A stretch of DNA of 64,000 nucleotides. Origin: Periplaneta americana (taxonomy: Eukaryota > Arthropoda > Insecta > Blattodea > Blattidae). Made by a program: the position numbers and the translations under genes. The stretch covers positions 110,735,834 to 110,799,833 of the forward strand of contig NC_091127.1 of assembly GCF_040183065.1 (NCBI RefSeq), written 5' to 3'. Of the stretch, positions 26,950 through 42,084 are shown piece after piece. The notes under the pieces were generated by a model. That model was given only the letters and a program-made list of their open reading frames with translations, was not told the origin of the DNA and did not search any database. Every line of letters begins with the position of its first letter. The stretch's first letter is position 1.

Positions 26950-29900
26950 TTCTGAGATAGGAATATCTGTACGACATAATTCATTTTCGCCTACACTAGA
27001 AGATACCAAAACTTACATATAATTTGTCAGCTCTGTGGCAGTGTGTCTGCCTCCAGACTAGCCAGCCTAGTCTCGGGACTACGAGAGGTGCTGGTGCACA
27101 ACTTCTAATCACTAAATTCTGCACCAATATGCCTAGGTTAATCCCAAATCTCTCCGTAGTGCATATGAAGAGGAGGCATATGTCACTGTTGATAGTGATT
27201 CATCTGTTGGATGTGTATATTAAGCCTGGCAGCCTCCTTGGTGCTATTCAACAGGAGTAGGCTATGTGCCGGCACTGAGTTTCCCCTTCTCCCTTCCTCA
27301 TTTTCAACATCATCCTCACCCATTCCCTACACTATATTTACACGGACACTTACACATACACTCATCCTAGCACAACACATAACTCTTCACAGATACACAT
27401 CATGTACAGTGTGGCCTGCCGAAGTGGTGTACAAATTGAAAGTGGGTCACAGTCCTGCCATCTATCTGCAATATGCGGAAAAAAATACACACACACACAC
27501 ACACACTCTCACTCACTCACTCACGCATGCACGCATGCACGCGCACACACACACACACATAATTTTTATTTAAAATTATTACCTGTCCTCGTGTGCCATC
27601 TGGCGGCGAAAGATGACACTTGAGGTATGTGTTGAAAATCTGCATGGATGACTGTTTACAGAAATCTTTAGGGAAGACCTGAGAATCGTGCAGGACAGAA
27701 ATCCAGGCTTCAAGCATGTGGTCGAATGCTTCCATATATAATCTGTCTTCAGCACATAACTGCAAGCATTTATAAAATAAAAAATCAGAAGTAGAAACAT
27801 TAACCTATCATCATGCCAATTTCATTATGTATAACAGATAATGAACTGAATGCTATTCATATTTTGTAAATCCTATTATCTATTATCTAATTTTCAAAAT
27901 CATTTTTTGTTCAGATAAGTAGTGTTGGAATAATACTTCTTATTAAATATTATCAGTAGGTGAATGCTTTCTTATTCCATCTTAAAGTAGTATATATTTT
28001 TTGGACAAACATTTTCGCTACATTTAGCATCATTAGGTCCATATTGTATTTATAAATTGAATGCATTACTGGTAATAAATAAAATAAAAAAATATACATC
28101 TTAAAAGATATTAAAAGTTAAGGATTAAAATAAATTGACCAATAAGGTGCAAAAGTCTGACTAATACATAAGTCAATTTATTTTAATCTTTAACTTTTAA
28201 TATCTTTTGAGATACATATTTTTAAATTTATTTATTTATCAGTAATGTGTTCAATTTATAAATACAATATGGACCTGATGATGCATCAAGCATTTAATTT
28301 TATATGCATGACTCCACTAGCTGTAAATCTCTTTGAAACCACATCTGTAGTTCAGCTGAGTTTTCATATCCTAAATTTAGAAGGTTACAGTGTAGTTACT
28401 TTAACTGTCCTTGTAGACTCATAAGCAAGACCTTGAATAGATATACAGAGTGAAGTGAAATAACCTTGCAGCTTGAAAGGGACGATAGGGTACACATAAA
28501 TGAATAGAAAACTTATATTATGTTTTGTGATTAAATGCACGGTTAATTAGAAAATTAAGTTTGAAGTTTGAGCAATCCGGCAACATTGTCACTAATACAC
28601 TTTACTTGTGATACAAATGTAAGAGGTTAATGAACTCGAGTCTCCACACGTAAGCTGCATTCTGCTGAGGTGTTGCCACTCACTCGTTTCATGCAATGGC
28701 TTGAATTTATGGGTTTTTTAAATTAAATTTACACGAAAATCGTTCACGCTATTGAAATACACCAGAGAGATAAATTATCTTTTTTAGATTTCCTATCGAT
28801 ATGGACAGAAGTCACAATCCTATCTCGCAATAGTTACCCAATAAGGGATTGTTAAACATTTAGAAAAAAAAAACATTTTTTTTTTCTGAAAAAAAAAAAA
28901 AAAACTATGAACTTTCCACCAATATGATATTATGAGCTATTCACTCTGGAAATCTGCAAGGCTATTTCATTTCCACCCTGTATATACCCTGCCAGTCAAA
29001 AGATATTGGACAAGCATTATTTGTTTTAATTGCCACACTAAAATGGAAAATATCCTGCTCAGTAGCATACAAACACATTTGCACATATGATTCAACTTAA
29101 CACAACAAAACACTTCACATTTATAACAATTAACCCTATCAAGAATCTGATGCTTGGTCAATATGCATTACAATTAGCATAACATTCTTCTGAAGGAATG
29201 TCATACATTGAATACTTCATTTTAAAAATATGTCACAACCAGCAATATTTTAACTTGTGATAATGATATCCAAATATAAGTACAATGATTATCACTTAAG
29301 ACGACTTTTAATCATCCTATAAATACCTACATGTCATGATAACTAATGAGAATTTTACTTTTATTAAAGAACTGCGCTAGAACTAAATGGTATGATCTTG
29401 ATATTTCATAGCAGAATGTCCTATATGAGTTAGATCCTTCAACAACTAAAAATACATTAAAAGAAGAAAGACTTCGTCCCATTTCTTCCTTTTTTACATA
29501 TTTTGGTCAACTTGTTTATATGCTAAATTACAAATTGTTTTCGTCATATTTATACCTATTGCATACATACTCTGGACAAACTCCGAATAAAACTCACTGA
29601 TTCTTCCTGGGCAGCACCCTCTGCAAACCTGCATGTCAATTGTGTTAGCTGTTCGAGAAAGGACTGCAACAGGTCAGCAGGCATGCCAACCAGCAACGGA
29701 GGTGGAAAGAATAGTATTAGCTTGCGAACCACATTAGATATTCCCAATGCCTCACGATCTAAAATATCCACACTGCAAGGAAAAAAGAAAAAAAAAACTT
29801 ATTTGTGAGAATTTCACAGCACTAAAGCAATCTAATTTCTAGAATTATTTCAGAGATACAGAGACAGCAATAATATTGGGTTAACTGTTAATGTCCAGCT

Positions 29901-32900
29901 TATTGGCGTGTTTTCACTAGCCATTACATCTGTCACACAGCAATGTGAAGATTTCTGTATGTCTGAAGAATGCCCCTATAGGATGTATTATTACCACTAT
30001 GAATGAATGTGATACTGATAATCATGGTCAATGTAAGAGAATTTTTATGAGGAACAGTAGGTAATTTTCATCATTTCTGTCTCAAAGACAGAAATTTTCC
30101 ATGTCATAAATACAGTACACTAAAGGGAAGAATTGGACTGTAATTGTGTATCGTTCCTGGATAGCTCAGTGTTAGAGCATTGGCGTGCTTAGCCAAAGAT
30201 CCCACGTTCGATACCTGGTCCCAGAACAATTTTTTCCCTTTAATATTATTCAAACCAGCTTTACAGGAAGTTAGATTCGCAGAGGTTTGTTTACAAAAGA
30301 TTTAGACTAATGACATTTACTGTGTCGTGGGTGGTCCAGGCTTCCAGGTTAGGCTTCAGCCCTTTCCACGTATTCTCCCTGAAGAGCTATGCATCGATGC
30401 ATGTGTACCTTTCGTATGACCTCACTGTACCACTCTTTTGGGTGTCACGCACCCAGTCTCTGACAGCTGCTTGCACCCAGTCTCAGGAAATCTGACAGCA
30501 CTAAGTGACTTCTTCATTTCACTGACGAGAACATAGCCCCTGGGTGCAAGGTCTGGTGAGTATGGAGGATGTGTCAACATAGTGAACCCCAATGACAGCT
30601 CGTTCTGAGTCTGTTGGCTGGTATGCAGATGAGCACTGTCATGAAGCAACGGGACCTTCTTGGCCCACTTCCTCTTGCGATACTGCTGTATCCGGCGATG
30701 AAACTTCTTTAGAGCCACAATACACATTGCTGTTGTTGGTGGTTTTTGGAGGGAGCCAATACACCATCAAGATGCCATTTTCGTCCCAGAAGACTGCTGC
30801 CATTTGCTTTCCACAGGATCCAGTGGACTGGAACTTCTTTGGTATAGGACTGCCCTTGTGCTTCCATTGCTATTGCTCTGTACTTACCAGACCTCACATC
30901 CAGTGACTACGCCCTCTTCAGTGAAATGAAGAAACCCCTACTTGGTGTCACATTTCCTGACAATAAAACCCTGCAAGCAGCTGTCAGAGATTGGATGCAT
31001 GACACCCAAGAGAATGGTACAGTGTGGTCATACAAAATCTACCAGAGTAGTAGCAATGACACATAGCTCTTCAGGGAGAATACGTGGAAAGAGTTGGAGC
31101 CTCACCTGGGACCATCCATGACACTGAAAATATCATTAGTCTAAATCAGGGCCGGCAAACAGCCGCTCTCAGAGTGCTTAGCTTCTCCTGCTGCAGGCCA
31201 TTACCTTTTTATTTAGCACACAGCTGATAACTTGCTTTGATACTGTACAATTCCACTTCTTGCATGCTCCTATAACTGCAGAGTAACAGTAGTTTGAGTC
31301 ATAAATGACAGTGATGTAGCCTTTCCAAAACAGCTCTACTTTCTTAGGCATTGTTACAGCTACACACTTATCCAGACTTGATGTCTTATTCCTTGCCCAG
31401 AAGACTAACACACAACAGTGTCACAATCACAGTCACAATTAGTCACCAAAAATCGGAAACAACCCTCCATATGAAAGTTGTATCACTGTCTGAGTGATCA
31501 CGTACAATATGCATCTAAGTGGAGAGAGGAGGTAAAGTGAAAGGATGGCAGGATAGATGGGTAGATAAGTGGATGTGTGAGAATGAGTAAGCGAATGAAT
31601 GAGTGAGTGTGTGGTAAGAAAAATCTAAAATGTTTTCAGTCCATCTTAAGAAAAAATATAAATCATAAAGTAGATAACTTTAGCACATCACATATATTGC
31701 AATCATCACTGTTCAGCAAGTAGATTATACCATTTATACCTTGACAATATATTATTGTTAATCACTAGTACTGTTCAACTACCAACCTCGTAACAAGATT
31801 AAGGAATCCTTGCATGTAACTTGCAAGATATTGAACACGAACATCTTTGCTTGCAAACACTGCACCATTGAGTGAAGCCAATTGCACTAAACAGTTGAGT
31901 GAATGATGAGCGAGCTGAGGGTTTTCACGGACTTTCCAATGAATCTGAGAAAAATGAAATGAGAATACAATAAATAAAAGAATGAAATAAATTACATTCA
32001 AAATGTTCTCCAGCATTTACCAAAAAAATAAAAATAAAAAATAAAAGCCGCTCTTTCAGTAAAATATGAACATATTTCTATGTGCACATTTCACATTTTT
32101 CCTAAAAAGAAGAAAAAATACAGGCAATTTGTAAAATTGAAACTTACATACCGGTATTTTTATGCTGTCATTCCAGATTTTAAATTTCTCATTGGGATTT
32201 CCTGATCTCTGACTGATCAAATACCCTGATAAAACTGATATTTAATCCTTGTGGTGAATTTTGGTGATCTAGAGCAGTGGTCGTTAGCACTCGCTGAAAT
32301 GTGCAATTGGTACGTGGTGCTGTCCCGTGTGAACCGTCGTGCGTCGAGGAACAGGGAGAGATAGAGAGCATACCCACTAGCAGCTACGAGAGCACTATAG
32401 TGCACTGCATTTTCTGCGGGTAAGAAAGACTAGCCCCAGCTTGCTCTGTGCTGACGACTCCTGGTCTACAGGGCCCAATTAGTCAAATTTACTCTCCTCT
32501 CCTCCATGCTGGGGATCCCTAGGGTCTTTTAAGATGCAAAAGAGAGAGTAGTGTGCAGAAAGCAACGGGAAGCTACGGCATTTATCCTTCCCAAGAAAAA
32601 CTGCAAACATGGCATAATAGATAACATTAAGATATGTGGATCATATACGGAGACTAAGAGGAAGGTAAAAAATAGGAAAGATTGGAGAATGCTGGGTTTG
32701 TAGTAAAAGACTTGCCCATGGGCAGAACACGTATGTATATATGTATGTAAGTCCAAATATCATTGTATACAAGGAGGGTACTGAACCATCTGCAGCACTG
32801 GTGAACCATGTGTGTGAATCTCAGGGGGAATTATGTTGAGAAATAAAGATTATGTCAGAGTATTCCTAGTTTAATTCTGTCAGGCTATGAACTTTTCAAA

Positions 32901-35900
32901 CAACCCTCGTAAAATTTAGTTTTACTTTTATTCCAAAAAACATAAAATATGCAAATATATGCACTATGAGAATCTACACATGAAAACAAAACATTAAACT
33001 TGCTCTGATTTCAGTTTCCATATATTATAAAAACAAACTAAATATGCATTTGCATATACATCCAATGGCTCACCATCGCCATCATCATCATAATGATTGT
33101 TGCTGTTTATATAATCAAAAGTCTATCACTTTAAAATGGCGTGGAGTTGCCATTGTTATTAATACAATCATACAACGTGTGTTTGGCTTGGCTTTTCAAG
33201 GGCTAGGTCCAGATTGGATCCTTATACTTAGGCATACTTTACTCCATTTAGCCCATTATTTGTCCTATAATTATATGCCATGACTGTCTATGTTCTACAG
33301 GTGGCCTGGGTGACATTCGTGAATGCAATGCTGACAGGTGGGACAACCTCCCTCAGCCCCCTTAAAGAGCCAGGTCTCATCCACAGACGAGTAGCCTGAT
33401 AAGCCCCACTGACCCGGAGCCTCAAGCTCTTCCTAAATTGGCATCATGCAACAGATGCTGACAGGTCGGCCATTCTGCCTCAGCCCCTGACAGAGCCAGT
33501 TCTGCCTGCACAAGAGTTGTCTGATAAGCCCCAGAGGCCCAAAGGCCTATGTCTTTCCTATATGAAGCTTTGGAATCTAACCCCCAAGACTTCACCACAG
33601 TCTATTTTTACTATTGCAGATGATAGATGGTATGTTAGTGGAATTACAGAGAAAAACATTCATCATGACTGCCCAGTGTCGAACCCAGGCCACCTACCTG
33701 GAAGACCAGCGCACTAGCATTCACAGAAGTGGCATACTATGTGTCTTTTAAATACAGTTTGTCGTTATTATGCACTTGATAACTAAGAACCAATAAATCA
33801 TAATTCAATGAACAGGCAGAGGCAATACAATTATCATTATTTTACTTACAGTAAAGAAGAGATTGACCACGTTAGGATCCAGAATAACTTCCTTCCAGTG
33901 CGTTCCCAGCCGCAACGCGGGGCTCTGATCTGACTCGTACACAGCTTCAAACACCCCAATCAGCCGTTTGGGCAGTGCAAGTTTAGTCAAGGATCATTAA
34001 AAATTCATTCTTCAAACTCAAAAATACAAAATGATAACTACCAGAGAAGGTTAATACAGTTCAATTTAATTGTTTACAGCCCATTCACTGCTTTTTCAGC
34101 TTCAAGTAAGGGTATGAACAAGGTGCGTGAAACATGGAAGGGGGTTCTGTACTAGGAGGTTCGTTCCATAAAAGAGCACAGTAGTAAACAGAGCAGGTGG
34201 CGTTGCGACGTGCAGTCTCGTGATACTCAGTGAGTCAGTGCACACAGTCGAAGTGGGTGCAACATGTGGCATCCATGGAAGAACCGTCAAGTGAAATAGT
34301 TGTAAATAATAGTAACGAGTGCCAATCAAATGCATCCCCCATAGGTAGGGGAAAACCTGTTCAGAAGCAAGCTGTGCATATTATTCAAAATGTTTTCACA
34401 TATTTTAAAAATGCTGGAAACCAATCACCACTAACAGAGACAGTTAATGCGACAGAAGTACCATTATCGACAGTGAAAAGAATAATTTCACTAGACTTGT
34501 CAGGCTTCGAAACCCTGACAAAGAAATACCAGGTATTAAAAAACTGTCCAAAATAGATGATTTCGATCGTGATTTGATTTCGTTAACCGTGTACCAACTT
34601 AATGAACAACAGACAGCGCCTACCATTGATAACATTCTTTCTGCAGTGAGGACGAAAACAAACAACATGGGATATAAATTTCTGTATGCCAGGACAACAC
34701 TACATAAAATTCTACAATCTATGGGTATTACATTCAAGGCACAGAACAGACGAATACCTGCAATGGAATCCCGAAAAATACAAATATGGCATTCCCAGTA
34801 CCTAAATAAAATTGACTATTATGGACAGAAAGAGTATCAAGATCTGTACTTAGATGAGACATGATAATACGATACGCATACTGGTATAGTTTGTCGATGG
34901 ACTGATGGTACTAATTCTACCGAAAAGGGGGAAAGACTTTTGATTTTGCACATTGGAAGAAGGAAAGGATTCGAATGTATTATTTGTAATGGAATTGTTA
35001 ATTCAATGTCCTGTAGACATATCTGAACCCATACATACATAAATAATTGTAACATTATTGCCATAAACATGTTTGAATTAGGTGTGATATATCTGTTAAT
35101 ATCTAATAATGAAGGACGCTCACAATAATTATTTAAATTGACTTGATACATTTTACAACAATAATCCTACACTAGTATTTAACGATACTGATTCCTGTGG
35201 CAAGTACACCAACAATAATGTACTATGTAATTTGAACATATTTCAGTTAAATATATGTAGCATTAATATGAATTTCTCTGAATTATGTGTACTATTGCAA
35301 AGATATACCTGTATCTGTTTGTTATTGTGTTGAATTGTTGGTAACAACCTATGGCTATAAAACAATCCATTTCGGGAACACACTGCACGACATCTGGCAA
35401 CTCTGCAAACTCTCTTGGTTACAGGCTGGCATGTGCCATGTGCCTCCTGGAGTATACAAAACAGGAGGAAGGAGAGGTGCAAACTCCTTCCCCTTCTGTC
35501 TTAACCAGCTGAAAAGGCAGTGAATGAACTGTATATTCTAATAGAACACCAATATAGCAACTCGCGTAATTCCCCTCCTCTTTTTTCCACAAAATTCGGA
35601 GGCAAAAAAAATCAAAGGGGAGAATTATGTGCTGAAAATAAAATATCGGTAATAAAATGATCATAAATAATATCAAACAATCAATCTAAGTAATTACTGT
35701 TTTTCTTGGTTCTGCTGCATGTCAGCTCTCATACTGGCAGCCTGACTTTGGCTAACCTTGAATGATGATGATAATCTTTGTGCGTAAAATATTAACATAT
35801 TATGTAAAAAAAATAAACGTAATATATGTATTTTGCGTCGACCTGGATGGCGCAGTCAGTATAGTGCTGGCCTTCTGTGTCCAAGGTTGCGGGTCCGATC

Positions 35901-36900
35901 CCGGCTCTAGATTTACTGGCATGTAAAAGAACTCCTGCAGGACAAAATTCCAACACACTAGCAACACTGATAATTATAACCTCGGCAGCTGTGAAAGTAA
36001 TTAAATAAAACATAAATTAAATTTTTTATGTATTTTGCACTCCACTAATTGTATCAGACAGTAAATCTAGATCATCTTTCTTGTCATCAGATGAATCATC
36101 AGCATTTTTCAGTATAGAAGAAATCAATAACGACATTGGGTTTTCCAAGCATATTTTTACGATATTTGAATTCTTCACGAAAGATGCTCTTGAATGGAAA
36201 AGGGGTGTCCATATGTTTAATGTAAGAGGGAGAAATTATGATAGGACATTAAAATTGTGAAAAATATATCTTAAAATCTATAATGGAAATGTAATAATTA
36301 AGTACAATTTATTAAGATTCAATAAAAATGGTCACCTTATAAACATCAAACAAAGATTAGACCTGATCAGATTTAATTACATTATACTAAAATGGAGCGG
36401 CATGTGGATTGAGCTTCAGTTCAATAGACCCATTGTCTCTATCATCTTCACATAAAATAGAGTTAGCCCCAAAAAATTTAAATCAGTTTCAGAAGTTAAC
36501 TCAAAATCTCGATGCTTTCATAACGGATTTATGTTATTAAATAACCGATTCCTTTTGAGGTTTATGAATTACATTCTTAGACTGCAATGCCACACAGTCT
36601 CTTCTTCTCGTCAACAAAGCCTATATTCGAGATTTCCATTATACTGTAATCTCACTGCGTGAACATATTTTCTCACAGTATAGTGCTCTGTCAGTAGTCC
36701 CAATACTATCCTTAAATCAGTTCTTTTTATGACTAAAACTGCTTAGTGAAGCACTTATGGGCAGTCTTTCAGTGTCCTCTAACTATGCCTCAGATCCACA
36801 CAAGATGTCCAAACATACAAGAGCACTGTCTCCACACATTATTTCATTACAGAGTACACCAGAGTACTTGAAAATCCACAGAACGTTTCTAGTCCAATAA

Positions 36901-36978
<78 letters not shown>

Positions 36979-39900
36979 TTTGTGCATGTTCATAATTTCT
37001 ACCATATTTTGTTAATTGAGGTGATTAGAAGCAAAGGGTTGTGACATTTCTAAAAAAAAAAATGATTTAAGTGCATCCAGAATAAACTAAAGCATTTAAA
37101 TTTTCAGTTGTAAAGGGATATATCTTTTAATCATATCACAAATTAACATTTAAAATTACAACTTTACGGAATTTACGAAAATTTAGTAACTTTTAATCAC
37201 ATATTCTCGAAAGTAACTTAAGTGCACTTATATTCCTTTGCTTCTGACCACCTCAATTTAGGAATATTGCATGCACTAAACAAACAACATGTGACGCCTG
37301 AGGGAACCATGTTCCACTACCATGTAGTCGTTGGGAATTTAATGCAAAAACATAAATGAACGAGCAACAAAATGATATCTGTGTATGTACATTAACAGGT
37401 AATGTATTCAGAGGAAACTGTGACAAATAATAATATAACATTTGTTCATTTTCCAAAAAATTCTTGCCTAATTTTATTAGAGGAATTTAATAACATGCTG
37501 TTATGGATTTCATCCTCTCCTGTAGCAGAATTGTGTAGCTCTGATATTGCCAAGTTTATTTCTTCAGTTGTAAAAGCATTATCTGTTGTATCATTATGAT
37601 AAAAAATGAGTTGAATTGCTAGCTATTGATGCTGCTCTTCAGTGTGTTACTCAAATTTCTGAAAAATCTATTTGTATACTTACTGACTCCAAGGGGGCTA
37701 TATTTAATGTAATTAAATATGTACCAACATATAGAATTATTCCAATTCAGAAACAACTAAGTAAACTAAAAGAACTCCAAAAGGAAATAACATTTCAATG
37801 GATACCTAGTCATTGTGGTATACCCGGAAACGAGAAAGTCTATAATATTGCAAAACAGGCAACATATTTGCAACCAAGACCTCTTCAAGTGATATCTCTA
37901 TCCAATGCTTTTGCTTCAGTAAAGTCTCATTTTACAAACCTATGGCTCTGTTCTGACAAAGGAAAATTTTACAGTCTGTACAAAAGAAACCAAATGACCT
38001 GGAAATGTACAAAAACTTGCCCAGACATGTTCAAACGTTTTTAACAAGAGCCAGAACAGGTCACATTGTCACTCAATTGTACCTACACCGATTTCACATT
38101 TCTGATAATCCTACTTGCCTTTGGTGTAATAATCATGATGAAGATCTGGAACACATTCTTCTATACTGTCCATCCATAAACCACAAAAGAAGTAAATTAA
38201 AATCATCAGTACCAGTTGCAGAAGACACAGCCCTGCAGTATATATTGACTACACCCCAACTCTGGCTACTAGCAACAGGCATCTATAATGAACACTGATC
38301 AAAATACCCCTTATTTCTCGTGAAAAACAACAACTGAATAGACTACGGTGGACTATAGTGGACTTTATGTTGTCCGCAAGCAGCTGGATACATTAGGAAG
38401 ATTGGCTGCAAAAGGATATCTGTCGGATACAGGGGGGAGAGCCATTAATCCTTCCCATTGAAGGCTTTATGGAACCAACCTGGACAAATACCCAATGTCC
38501 CATCCCTACCTTCCCGTGGTGCAGCTGTTAGTAAGCATAATTTTACGAGCTGAACTAAAGGGAGGGGCTACTCATCAATTAGCACTGGTCAGCTTGATGA
38601 GTTAATGACTGAATTTGGTATAATTTTCCTCTGTTCAATACCTAATTCCCTCTTTACCCTTTCCTATCCAGTCCTCTGACTGAACTCTTACTTTCTTCGA
38701 CCCCGACGACATTAGAGCATTCGAGGCCTAAGGGTTCATTTCACTTTCCTTCCTCCTCTTTCTACTTTTCTGTTCCTAGTGCTGACCTGCTATGGCACTA
38801 AAATCGTCCTCCAGTGGCTTAAGGAGGGAAAGCTGGTGATCAACAAGATCTCCCAGCTAGGTCCAATGGACCCATCGACCAACAGCAGGTGTGGTCCTCC
38901 AGACATTCTGGGGGTTATGTGTGGATGAAGTAGCCACCAAAACGTTAAAATATGGTGTTCACTTAAATCGGCTACAACTTGCCATTTTCAATCTGTGCTT
39001 CAGTGGCTGACAATGATAACATCTTTGAAAAATATTGAAGTGCAAGAGGTCAAATGACTTTATTGTCAAATGCCTGCCATTAGAAAACAACAACAACAAA
39101 ATTAGGAAGATTGATTTTGATTCATTTTCTAAGTTCTAGTGGTAATCAACAGAAACTAATTAGAATGTCAATTGTTTAGGTGAGATAAATTATGTTCTAT
39201 ATACAATAAAACTGAACTACTTATTACTGTATAGCAAATTATGTTGCACATGCAGAGGCTAACAGATTTATCAACTACCACTGCATCAACCAGCAAGAAA
39301 ATCTGTGCTAAATTTCCCGGTTTTGATAACGTCGTGAAACTTATCAATCTTCTTAATGTATCCAACTGTTTGCTGACAACATGAAGTCCACTATAGTCCA
39401 CCGTAGTCTATTCAGTTGTTGTTTTTCACGAGAAATAAGGGGTATTTTGATTGGTGTTCATTATAGATGCCTGTTGCTAGTAGCCAGAGTTGGGGTGTAG
39501 TCAATATATACTGCAGGGCTGTGTTTTCTGCAACTGGTACTGATGATTTTAATTTACTTCTTTTGTGGTTTATGGATGGACAGTATAGAAGAATGTGTTC
39601 TAGATCTTCATCATGATTATTACACCAAAGGCAAGTAGGATTATCAGAAATGTGAAATCGGTATAGGTACAACTGTGTGACAATGTGACCTGTTCTGGCT
39701 CTTGTTAAAAATGTTTGAACATGTCTGGGCAAGTTTTTGTACATTTCCAGGTCATTTGGTTTCTTTTGTACAGACTGTAAAATTTTCCTTTGTCAGAACA
39801 GAGCCACTGTTGATCCATAGGTTTGTAAAATGAGACTTTACAGAAGCAAAAGCATTGGATAGAGATATCACTTGAAGAGGTCTTGGTTGCAAATATGTTG

Positions 39901-41601
39901 CCTGTTTTGCAGTATTATCGACTTTCTCGTTTCCAGGTATACCACAATGACTAGGTATCCATTGAAATGTTATTTCCTTTTGGAGTTCTTTTAGTTTACT
40001 TAGTTGTTTCTGAATTGGAATAATTCTATGTGCATATAGATTTGGTACATATTTAATTATATCAGTAAGTATGCAAACAGATTTTTTCAGAAATTTGAAA
40101 TTTATCAAACACTTTAATTTGAGCAAGTTTGAATCACAACATTTTGAAAATTTCTTACAAACGACACAGATGCTAATTATTTAATTATTGAGATGATCTC
40201 CTTTTCTCACATGCATTGGTTAAGCAATGCAAAAGCTCTCATGAGGATTTTTGAGTGCACTGTACTCATTTTTTGAGTGCACTGAACTCATCGATTGATA
40301 TTACATAATGGGTATTGTGGCTTGCATCCAGTGATGTCATCATGAGTAGAAATTTTCTGTTCTACACTATTCCAGAGACTTTGAAATGTGAAACATTTAA
40401 AGAAGTAACAATCACTGTCAACTGGAATTACACTGGAATCGACAATTTGTGGCTAATCAGGTGCAATATAGCATGTTGGAGAGATGTCGTAAATGCACTG
40501 CAGAACTAGGCCAAAGTTTGAGCATGTATAATGAATTGATTGACAATGAGCAATAATGTTTTAAATACTTACAAATAAACACGTTGTTAAAATTTACCAG
40601 GACAATCTAACTTATCATAGTGCTTCATTCATTAGCATTTTTAAAACAAAGAAGGAACTGTCAAATATCAACTGGTACTAATATTCCTAGGCACTCATAC
40701 GCAGAGTTGCCTATTTCTGTAAGGGAAGTGCAGAAGATAACGCAACCTCCTAGAGGATAAAATTTCAAACCTGATCTTCCATTGAAATCTCCTTGAAACA
40801 TTTATAATCCCAATTCAGACTATACTTATCCCTTCCTCTTTTCACCCTGTACAGAAATAAATTCCAATAGAACACCTTTACAGTCAAACACTGAAGCCAT
40901 TATGTTTCGTGATGGCAACATTTACTTGGACTTTTCTGATTTGTTAGGTGACTTAGCATGGTGCCATCAGAAGTCGAATGTTTGCTTTCTGGAGTGTAGT
41001 GTGACACCAATATTTCATCTCTAATAACAATTCTGTCTCTTTCATAATGCTCCAAAGAAGTTAATGCTGTACCCATTTCAGACAAATCATGTGATAATGG
41101 AGATATTCACTCACAGTTCTGTGAATTAACGAATGAGAAAATGCAATTCATTGATTGTGAACTATCTGTTACCTCGGATTAGATTTTTGCTAGAGCTTCT
41201 CTCTGACAAAAGATATGTTCATCCGTCCATCACCATAAACATTTATTCCTCTATTACTAAACATTAGGCACCATCTTCGCACATTGACTTCGTGTATTAT
41301 TCCCTCTCCATAAACTGCAACAAGTTCCCAATGAATTTCAATTGGTTGAACATTTTTGTGCATTCAGAAAGAGAATAACAGACCACACATCACAAGTGAC
41401 GGAGTTATAATTTTCTTTTTCTACATGAAAGACAAGTGTTCTGCATTTGAAAATAAAAAAAAGTGAGGGTGAAACACATCAGCCAATGGTAGACACTCCA
41501 ATGAGGCCGGTGAATGTGAACACTGTGTGACCAATATGTGCAAGCAAGCATTGCTTACTGGACAACAACAACAACATAACAACAACAACAACAACAACAA
41601 C

Positions 41602-41679
<78 letters not shown>

Positions 41680-42037
41680 GACTGGAAGAAAAGAAAGAAA
41701 AAAGAAAAGGAAGAGAGAGGAAAAAAAATAAACAAAAACAAACAATGAAAGAAGTAGCAGTAAAAAGTCCTTTCTAGATCAGCACTAAAATCAGATAATT
41801 TTATTATGTTAAAGGATATAATTGGCAGAGATGAATCCCCAGCTCAAGACACCTTCTGCAATCGACAATAAATGCTTCAGAAGTGCCAATACTTCATCAG
41901 AATAAGGCGGATTCATATTTGACAGCTCACCCAATGCTTGGACACAGAACTGGAAAATGCGCTTCAGATCTGTCACCTTAAAATAGAGGTCATTACTTTA
42001 CTATAATAACAATAGTAACAACAATAACAATATCAAC

Positions 42038-42084
<47 letters not shown>

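Larger units (their letters stand above)
33975..41819 (-). other. XPO4: XPO4 intron 6, U12-type AT-AC intron
   Basis: The 7845-bp intron starts ATATCCTTT directly after exon 6 and ends GCAC directly before exon 7. A TCCTTGAC branch element lies 12 nt upstream of the terminal C. These match the minor-spliceosome consensus, and no GT-AG pair gives an in-frame junction consistent with the family. The intron carries a DDE transposase relic, a tRNA-derived SINE, an AT microsatellite and two inverted LINE RNase H copies. Confidence 0.9.

Noticed and set aside
29556..29597. Extension of XPO4 exon 9 to the open-frame stop
   Set aside because: A strong GTGAGT donor at 29597 precedes this stretch, the extra residues do not resemble XPO4, and exon 10 continues the protein in phase.
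30160..30240. tRNA-like sequence that could be a functional tRNA gene
   Set aside because: A and B boxes are present, but the arms mismatch and the 3' side continues into a T-rich SINE body. The same arrangement recurs at 1380.
40315..40509. Possible alternative XPO4 exon in intron 6
   Set aside because: It is on the opposite strand and shows no similarity to XPO4; the U12 junction already joins residues 237 and 238 without a gap.
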